In this document: positions 57,160 to 64,000 of the stretch, in pieces
Position numbering within the stretch: the first letter of the stretch is position 1
Layout: the number at the start of each line of letters is the position of its first letter
Source of the DNA: Fragilaria crotonensis
Lineage: Eukaryota > Bacillariophyta > Fragilariophyceae > Fragilariales > Fragilariaceae
Reading direction: 5' to 3'
DNA: 64,000 nucleotides
NCBI GenBank assembly: GCA_022925895.1
Contig: JAKSYS010000035.1
Location: 1-64,000, forward strand
Position numbers and translations under genes: made by a program
Notes under the pieces: generated by a model
The model's input: the letters and a program-made list of their open reading frames with translations, nothing else
The model's database searches: none
What the model was told of the DNA's origin: nothing

Positions 57160-57923
57160 AACTTTGTCCACTTCCCGTCCTTATCGACGCCAGACAAAAA
57201 AGTGCCTTTTTCCGGGTGCTTTGAGACGCCACCCCTTGTTTCCTTGTGAATTCGAAGTACTCCGAGTAGTAATTGTATGGCATACATGCCTCCAACAATG
57301 GAGTGAATTTGATGTTACCACGGCTATCGACATCGTAGAGCTCGAATATGACGTCATTCAATGCGGTACCTTGAAGTTGAAAGACGAGCAACAGAACAAA
57401 GTTGTTAGTCAAGAAGAACCGCAGGTGATGAGCAGGAATGACGTACCTTCGTTTAGAGCAACAATGAAGTCATCAAACAGAACAACAGTTTTGTCATTCC
57501 ATCTCGCAGGATGGCCAGTTGTCGTTGCTAGTATTTGTCGTCTATGATTAACGGTGATGTTGTAGCTCCTCGCAGTGTGGGAACTCTTGAAGCCAAGGTG
57601 ACTCTGTCGCAAACGGTACTCTACCTTCTCAAGGACAATGTCGGTGGCATCGCTCGAGCCGATGCAGCCAGGAGTCGGCTTGTGCATACTCATGACTGTG
57701 TACAGATGCCTCTTCAGCCGTAGATGGAGCAAGTACATACTTGTGATAAAGAAAGGTACGAACTCAATAAAGCGATGAAAAAATACTGCACTATCTCTTC
57801 ACTAATTCCCGTGTTCTCGGTGAGATCATCAAATGTCCAGCCCTTCCAATGTACCTGAGGCGCAAAGGATAGGAGCGGAAGAGGAGGCGGGCTGATTGAG
57901 AGCATCAACCTTTCCTTCGCCAT
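57160..57923 (-). pseudogene. Truncated PIF/Harbinger (DDE_Tnp_4-like) transposase
   Basis: Minus-strand pieces in successive frames: VHWKGWTFDDLTENTGISEE (57923-57790); CIGSSDATDIVLEKVEYRLR with SHLGFKSSHTARSYNITVNH (about 57665-57560), where the first catalytic Asp lies in SSDAT; GHPARWNDKTVVLFDDFIVA; then FELYDVDSRGNIKFTPLLEA (57350-57290). The C-terminal half with the remaining catalytic residues is missing. The nuclease cannot be active; related elements elsewhere would have to supply transposase. Confidence 0.75.
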
Positions 57924-58616
57924 CTCTCAAACAAAGGATGATCTTGAGCAAAGGAAACAAGATCTTGAAAGGATGAGTATGGCATTCGAAATCGCCGAAA
58001 TGCAACATGAAACCGAGGGTTATCAGATGAGGACATCCTATGTACATGATAAACCTAGTAATGTTGTGACGGAGAGCATGCAATTTAGAAAGCGCAATGC
58101 ACAAAAATCAACAACAAGCAATTAAACAACATACCAGAGTGACATTGTTGGGTACAGTCTTAATCGTGCTCCGTATGGGGATCAGTGAACATCACGACCT
58201 GTTTTCTTTCCGCTTCTTCTTCGGCGGTCTAGGACCAACAAAATCAGTTGCTTGTCCTCGTGTTCTTGTTCTTTATGAGCAGGAGTTGCTGAAAAGAAGG
58301 TCATGCAGTTCATCGTGACATTGGTTCTGGAATCGAAGAAAACGTTGCGGGTGTATGTTGCCATCAACAATGCAATCAGACAAATTCCTCAACGCAGCAT
58401 TGTTCCTTCAACATCATCATGCAACAATTGCTCCATGAATCACTTGAAACAACTGCTGCTTCACAGGCACCAGTGAGAGGAAAGTAGTACGAATGTGTTG
58501 TTCTTGAATCAAATGTCACATGATTGTGAAGACGAGTGTGAGGATTTTCGTTTGCGTTGGCGTCAGAATTCATGCCAACAAGATACGTTTTACGATTAAC
58601 AGGACTCAACCACATG

Positions 58617-58689
58617 CAACTTTTTCTTGCAAAGTTGCTTTTCAAAGTTGGGCCCCAACTTTGACGAGCAACTTTGCAAGAAAAAGTTG
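58617..58689. other. Perfect 22-bp inverted repeat inside the Harbinger element
   Basis: CAACTTTTTCTTGCAAAGTT plus GC at 58617-58638 pairs perfectly with 58668-58689. A second palindrome (TCAAAGTTGG / CCAACTTTGA) sits in the loop. It lies 120 bp from the right terminus and can form a nested cruciform. Confidence 0.85.
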
Positions 58690-58809
58690 AGGTTGGTTCA
58701 ACTTTGTTTTTCGAGTAACTTTTTCCCGATAAGGACGGACGGTTCGGAAAAAAAAAGTTGGGGGCCAGTTTTGCAACCCAGTTTTTTCTCTCGATAAGGA
58801 TGGGCCTCA

Positions 58810-59224
58810 ACAGCTCAACCGCCCAATTCAAAGTAACACTGATGCTCAAGAAAAGGCGATACTGAGTAGCGTGCCGGCGTTCTTCCGCACGAAGGATCTA
58901 CAGATACGATTTGAGTCGCAGCGTACAACTGCCAAGTAGAGATAGCCGAATAGCTACAGTACTGGTAGTCGAGTCGCACAGCCGGCATGTATGCATACGT
59001 CGTATACGACCAAATGATGATGTTTTCTTTACGACTATCATAGCACATTTGCTGTACCGCAAGCCCCTGCAGTTCTGAAACGTCAGAAGCGTTTCCAGTT
59101 AACTATGATTCCAGTTAACTTTATATACGGCGTATGATTCAATAGGCTCCACCATTTAAGCATTAGAGCGAGTGAAAAGTGCAAGACGAAGGTGCATTGC
59201 TCTCCATATGGATAGAACGAACTA
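58810..59224. other. Intergenic, no gene seen
   Basis: 415 bp between the Harbinger element and the LRR gene stop. GATTCCAGTTAACT occurs twice near 59090-59115. Confidence 0.4.
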
Positions 59225-60462
59225 CTAACCCGTCATGCTTCGGGGTACGTAATAACCGTCAACGATTCTGTCCATTCTGACTATTACACCGCGGCGTTGA
59301 AGTGGGACGAAAGTGCTCTTGATGCTGTCTCTCGTCAATTCGCAGCATTGCACGTTGAGGACCTCTAACCTGGGAGTACGGGTCAATAACACTTTCAACG
59401 CTGTTTCGTTGAGGTTCATATGAAAGCGAAGCTCAAGCTCTTTCAATTTCGATCTGGGTCGTTCCGGAAGCAAATATGGGATACCTGATGATCCAATGTT
59501 GCATGCACTCAGATCGAGTTTCTCAAGAGAAGTCAGTTGGGAAAGCGACTTGCACGCTTCTGCGGTGATGGATGTGAGTTGAAGATCGAGTTCAACGAGA
59601 CCTCGTAGCTTCACTAAATGCGCTACCGCTGCATCTGTGACCCCCCTGCACCATGCCAATTTTAACGACCTCAGATTTGGGCATCTCTTCTGACGACGAG
59701 GACTGTGCGTCAGGAATATGCTCAGTCATCAGAGATCGTTCACATCGCTGATATGCACGTACCGCCAGTAATTGTACAGTTCGATCTTTAATGTAGCTCT
59801 TCTGGGATTCGTTGACAACACTTAGATCCAACTCTTCGAGACTTTGCGCTCCTTTCGACTTGAGGAAGGAATCGATTCCAATGGTCGAGACACCAGTGCC
59901 GCATAATTTCAAAATCTTCAAACATCTAAGTCTCTGAAGGCGGGATATGTTTTGATTCCTTGGCAGTAGCTAAGGTCGAGCTCCTGAAATCAAGTGAATT
60001 CGCGAATAAGCAAGAATTGCGAATGACACTGGTTCCACACTAATAAGGAAACTTACTTGAAGGTGTGGAAAGCGATTCACAAGGAAAGAAAGCTTCGCGC
60101 TCGTAAGCTTGGAACACTTCCGGAGATCCAGCATTTTCACCTGCGTCTGCGCTAACGCCATTGTCCCCTTTGAAATGCAGCTCGTTGTGTTTATAACCTC
60201 CAAGCTATCAACAAATCCACCGAAAAAAATAGCTCCTAATAAATCATCTGGTAGCGCCTCGACGATGTTTTCGCGTTCGTCAACATCACCGGCAGAATTA
60301 TCATTGTCGAAAGTGCTATGCGTTACGTCAGAATTCGTGTCTGGTGTGTCCTCCACTTTCAAACGTTTGCAAGGTTTGTCACTTGGGGTGCAACATTTGC
60401 GAGAGGTTCTCGGGTCGATGATGGCGCCGTCATGGCTCCACGTTTCGTTTGCTGTACTTCAT
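59225..60462 (-). CDS. F-box / leucine-rich-repeat protein (AMN1-like)
   Basis: Coding starts upstream of 60362, perhaps at the ATG at 60462 (with a shift near 60430). It includes IVEALPDDLLGAIFFGGFVD, an F-box-like helix pair, then LRR-type VKMLDLRKCSKLTSAKLSFL. The intron begins GTAAGTTTCC after PHLQ (about 60056) and ends ATTTCAG; exon 2 starts ELDLSYCQG. After a one-base shift at an A4/T4 run (59950-59953) it reads ISRLQRLRCLKILKLCGTG, and after another near 59685 RCPNLRSLKLAWCRGVTDAA. The end is VDGYYVPRSMTG. The 'LxxLxLxxC..vtD' pattern is the cysteine-containing LRR of F-box and AMN1 proteins, substrate receptors in ubiquitin ligases. Confidence 0.75.
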
Positions 60463-61300
60463 TCTTGGGTTTGCTGAGGCGGCTATCTATTCAGTCGTCC
60501 CCAGGATTTTGGCGCGTAAGTTAGACGTGTTCTTGTATGGTCAGTAACTTTCATGTGGGATGACTGCCGATTTTGTTGTGGTCGTATCCGTAGAAGTGAC
60601 ATTTTGTATGCAGACCATGAGTAATGTACTCCACCGTAGGATTACAAATTAAACTTAAACATGAGCATATACTCGGAGTATGCATAATAAAAAGGAATGC
60701 AAGCCTCGATGCTGTATGAATAGATGCAGTTTAACCTGTCCCGTACAATCTCTTGAATGGTACTGGAGGAGGAGTACTGTAACAATGGAGCTCGATATTC
60801 CAACATACGGGAGGGATTGGATTGGAAGGTGCGGCAAATGTCGGTTTCAAATTGGAGAGAACATGTTAAATTTTCTTGGTGGACCTTTCTTCATGGAGAC
60901 GAGACTCCACCACCACCACCCTTTGCTCCAGGCTCCAGAGTTGTCGCATACTTGCACCTACCGGTAGAGAAGTAGTACTTCAGTACGGACCAGCAGTTGC
61001 AAGGTCTCACAAGGAATTAAAAGGCCGATGCTTACAGCGAACAAAACGCTTTCAAGAAAATGGGGACTGACCGGTTTGTTTCGAAAACTAAAAAAAATGT
61101 AGTATACCACTGTACTCCCCAGTGATTTTACCAAACTGAGTAATTGGACCATGATTGATCATTCTTTTCATGATATGAGTATGTCATAGTTGTAAAAGAA
61201 ATTCGGCATTGAATGTGGTTGTGTACAAAATATATTGTAGTTATCATATGGATCAGTTGTCTCATTTTCCCCAACTGCAGGGTCTTTGTCGGTGTCATGT
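60463..61300. other. Intergenic, no gene seen
   Basis: Upstream of the LRR gene. A CACCACCACC run at 60908 and an ACTCGGAGTA word at 60671 are the only features seen. Confidence 0.4.
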
Positions 61301-62399
61301 TGGTTGTTGCACAAATGCTGCCGCCATGAGCAAATTGACCAAAAACTGCAAGAAACACTTGACAAACATCTTGCTCAGCTTGTGAAAGAATGGCAGGTGC
61401 TTGCATTTGCCTGACATGATTTGCCATCTCTGATCAACCCAGGACCTTCTCTATCCGAGGAAGGTGTTATTGAAGACAGTCAAAAGATTTTTAAAGACAA
61501 GAACAGCCGTCTGCCCATGTACTGCAACTCATACTGTGCTTTACAGTCGCAGAGTGCAGCATTACCACACACCATCCAATACCTTGTCCCATTTGCAGTC
61601 CAAGCACTTTCCAGCTTGTACGTAGCTGTTCATACACAACCCTGGCTGGTGTCCCTTCTGTGAGAATCCGGGTCTTTAACAAAACAATGTGCATATTTTG
61701 TAATGTCTTCAAAAGCGCCCGGCTTTGCAAAATGAATCTATCCTTTTGTAGGGACTTTTTGTGGCTATAATGATGCTTGTTTTGACGCAAAAAAGACAGT
61801 TCGTTTTGTGTTGCATTACTGCTAGTTCTATTATGGTGCCTGTTATCTCCTGAGTATGAGTTATCCTCTCTCGTGTTTCACCATATCCCGCCAGCAGTTA
61901 GTAGAGCGCATTCAAGAATGCCGCACAATTTTGATCCTACTAGTTCCTAGTTATGGTTTCAATCGCAAAATCAAGCGAGAAGTGCTATTTGGTCCAATTG
62001 AATTAGCTAGGAGATGCTAACTTCAGGCATCTGTGCATTGAATTCGTCATGCCTTATTCATTACTTGGAGAGACTAAACACCTCTCTACCATATCTTGAA
62101 TTGATGTGGCTCTCATCTCTTTGAGACTTCTTGGCATCCATTGATTCATTCTTACGGTTGGATCATAACACAGGTACACCGAAACCTCAATGGTACCATG
62201 CATGATACACGCATCATGAATGGTATATTGTCGTCGGGAAGATTTACGCACCTGAGATTTGACTGCTCAATTCTTGGTGCCCCTTTCTCCAAGCCATCGG
62301 TGGAGTCACCAAAAATGAACTAGGATTTGTTGATGGAGAGATGCTTGAACAAGAACCAATACTGCTACTACCGCTCGACCCCCGTTGTCCGGAATATGA
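61301..62399. other. Degenerate sequence, possibly the 5' remnant of the retroelement below
   Basis: Coding-like fragments such as SEEGVIEDSQKIFKDKNSRL (about 61450-61510) are isolated between stops. I cannot assign a family. Confidence 0.3.
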
Positions 62400-63640
62400 C
62401 TGAGTGGTCAACATTCAACAACTAGCTACTATTAAACTAGATGCCAGGTTTACAACTTTAACACATCCATGGGCACCATGATAGAAGAGCTGCGTATCGG
62501 CATTTCAGCGTATTGAATGTCGATGCAGCCAGACAAAATGCAAGTAGTTTTCAACAAGAAGATCATGGCACGATTCATCCATAAAGTACATTGCTGTTAG
62601 CGGAAGATGCTGGAGTCCACCTCCTTACACCACAAGGAAGTATTACTACCTCCAATTGTTAAAAAGCGATTTGTCACCAGGTTACGTACAGACAATTGCT
62701 GCAGTATATTCAGGTTTGGCGAGGATGCGGGTCAACTGATGATATGAAGCACCATGTAACCTTGAAGCAGGCACATGCTGGGACTCACCTCAAAAAGCAG
62801 ACAACACCACAAGACCACCTCATCAAATTGGTCCATGGAATATTACCCATCAACCATAATCAGCATTGTAACAATCCTTGTCGGTGGGGATCTTCAGCTT
62901 GTGAGCATCGAGATGAACTGTGGCTGGTCAGATATCCGACAACGTCAAAATAGCCAAGCCGTGCAGAATGGCGAACAAACATACTAGCGACACTCAGCGA
63001 TGTTTGCAAGAAGTGAAATACACGCCCTAACATTCAAGATGTCTTTTTTGATGGCCTTTGAGGGTGACTGGAGAGCCCGGACCCAGATGTTTAACAACTA
63101 GAACATTCCGCTTAGGAGGTGGAGGACTTGTTTCAGCACTTGATCAACCAACAAAATAAAATTGGGTGGAAACACGCTCATTTGGGATGTTTTCTTAGTT
63201 GGGAATGGAGCAAGGCCAAAGTATCATCCAAAGAAATGTGGAAAACGGTCCGCCTGGCAAGTTGCAATCATTGGTTGTTTATGGGACCAATAGTACTTGT
63301 TGTTATGGGAAAGGCACAGCAAGGATCTCTGCATGGTATAGCACAATTCTTGAGAGACAGAGTGCATTGCGCACATTGAGGGGAGTTGTATATGCTATGG
63401 ATTCATTATGAACCATTGGCGCAGGACTTATTGATGTCAGATACCTATAATCCCGAGGTGAGGTCAACTTGGCAAGTTAAGACATGGACAGCTATTAGCG
63501 AGTCAGCGCTGAGCCAGCTACAAAAGAGCGAAGAAATTATAGATATCGGTTATGCGGTCATTACGGCATTACTGGCCAGGCACCTAATCGGTTGGCAGTG
63601 GAGAGTAACCTGATGCGGAGTGCAGTGTAACAACAACAAG
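62400..63640 (+). pseudogene. Relic of a non-LTR-like retroelement (RNase H end)
   Basis: Pieces in three frames: INQQNKIGWKHAHLGCFLSW (about 63145-63205), which resembles the QQ-IGW linker that precedes RNase H in diatom retroelement proteins, then LLMSDTYNPEVRSTWQVKTW (about 63430-63490), similar to the first RNase H strand with its Asp. Earlier fragments (STIISIVTILVGGDLQ) may belong to the same protein. Stops and shifts are frequent and no ends are visible. The family call rests on short motifs and is tentative. Confidence 0.35.
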
Positions 63641-64000
63641 GCATGAGTTTCGCCGTATGGGTCGACTGTCGATATACGCAGGACAATACGGCAGTACCTG
63701 GTACGTTAAATACATCTTAGGTTTTTTTGCTGTCGCCATATTGGTCATTTCTACGTAGATAATTAAACTATTCTTACGTGCACGTACTGGAAAAGATGCG
63801 CGTGGCTTTTTTTTAGGCCACACCAATACCCTGGTACAAAGGTACAAGTAGACATTCTTGGACACTCGATACTTAGTACTTGGTACACCCTTTGAATACA
63901 TAAATGGTGTACATACTGAGTACTAGTACAATGTGCAATATGCTGAATATGTTTAATCAGCTGCCTTGCTGTGCTTGCTCCTTCCTCATGATCGTTTATA
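63641..64000. other. Intergenic, no gene seen
   Basis: Right edge of the window. GTAC-containing words (GGTACAAAGGTACAAG, GAGTACTAGTAC) are frequent. Nothing else assigned. Confidence 0.4.

Larger units (their letters stand above)
57100..58806. mobile_element. Harbinger-type DNA transposon with long inverted repeats
   Basis: About 55-60 bp imperfect terminal inverted repeats begin GGCCCATCCTTATCGAGAG on both ends (57100 inward; complement ending 58806). Both share the AACTGGGTTGCAAAACTG block and a poly-T tract. A 3-bp duplication TCA flanks the element (57097-57099 and 58807-58809), the duplication size of PIF/Harbinger elements. The 1.7-kb interior carries a broken DDE transposase on minus. 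Confidence 0.85.

Overview
The window looks like nuclear DNA of a photosynthetic stramenopile, most likely a pennate diatom. The genes are eukaryotic, with few short GT-AG introns. Recognisable host genes include a sterol 14-demethylase, RTF2, the APC/C subunit CDC23, a nucleotide-transporter-like protein, F-box proteins and a KLC-type TPR protein. One protein carries a signal peptide followed by an AAF motif, the diatom plastid-import pattern. Crypton, PAT/DIRS, Harbinger and hAT relatives are all present. The species assignment is inference.

Layout. 1-14.4 kb is mostly minus-strand host genes: an AAA/STAND ATPase running off the left edge, CYP51 (two exons), a plastid-type Rossmann-like protein and a DPP-type S9 peptidase. 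Between them lie a hAT-type MITE with an 8-bp target duplication, a palindromic 21-bp minisatellite and decayed sequence. 15.0-31.4 kb is one 16.4-kb tyrosine-recombinase retrotransposon (minus strand) with split direct repeats (A1 - gag - RT/RNase H - YR - B1 - A2 - B2). Its pol is interrupted by a complete 9.8-kb DNA transposon (18387-28224). That transposon has 27-bp terminal inverted repeats, a 2-bp AG duplication, a CMC/Plavaka-like transposase and two passenger gene loci. 31.9-38.4 kb holds a small secreted Cys-rich protein, a kinase-like protein whose HRD aspartate is replaced, and a GT61-like glycosyltransferase. 39.0-41.1 kb is a decayed Crypton. 42.1-56.6 kb is a compact block: RTF2, CDC23, an F-box protein, a nucleotide-transporter-like membrane protein, a WD-repeat protein, a small single-pass membrane protein and a TPR protein. 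57.1-58.8 kb is a Harbinger-type element with long inverted repeats and a TCA duplication. An F-box/LRR gene and degenerate retroelement sequence close the window.

A pattern across the window is that many otherwise intact genes (CDC23, GT61, kinase-like, TPR, LRR, WD) are broken by single-base shifts, often at short homopolymers. This looks more like residual assembly indels than widespread gene death, so the gene models below span the shifts. I recognised no tRNA, rRNA or CRISPR.
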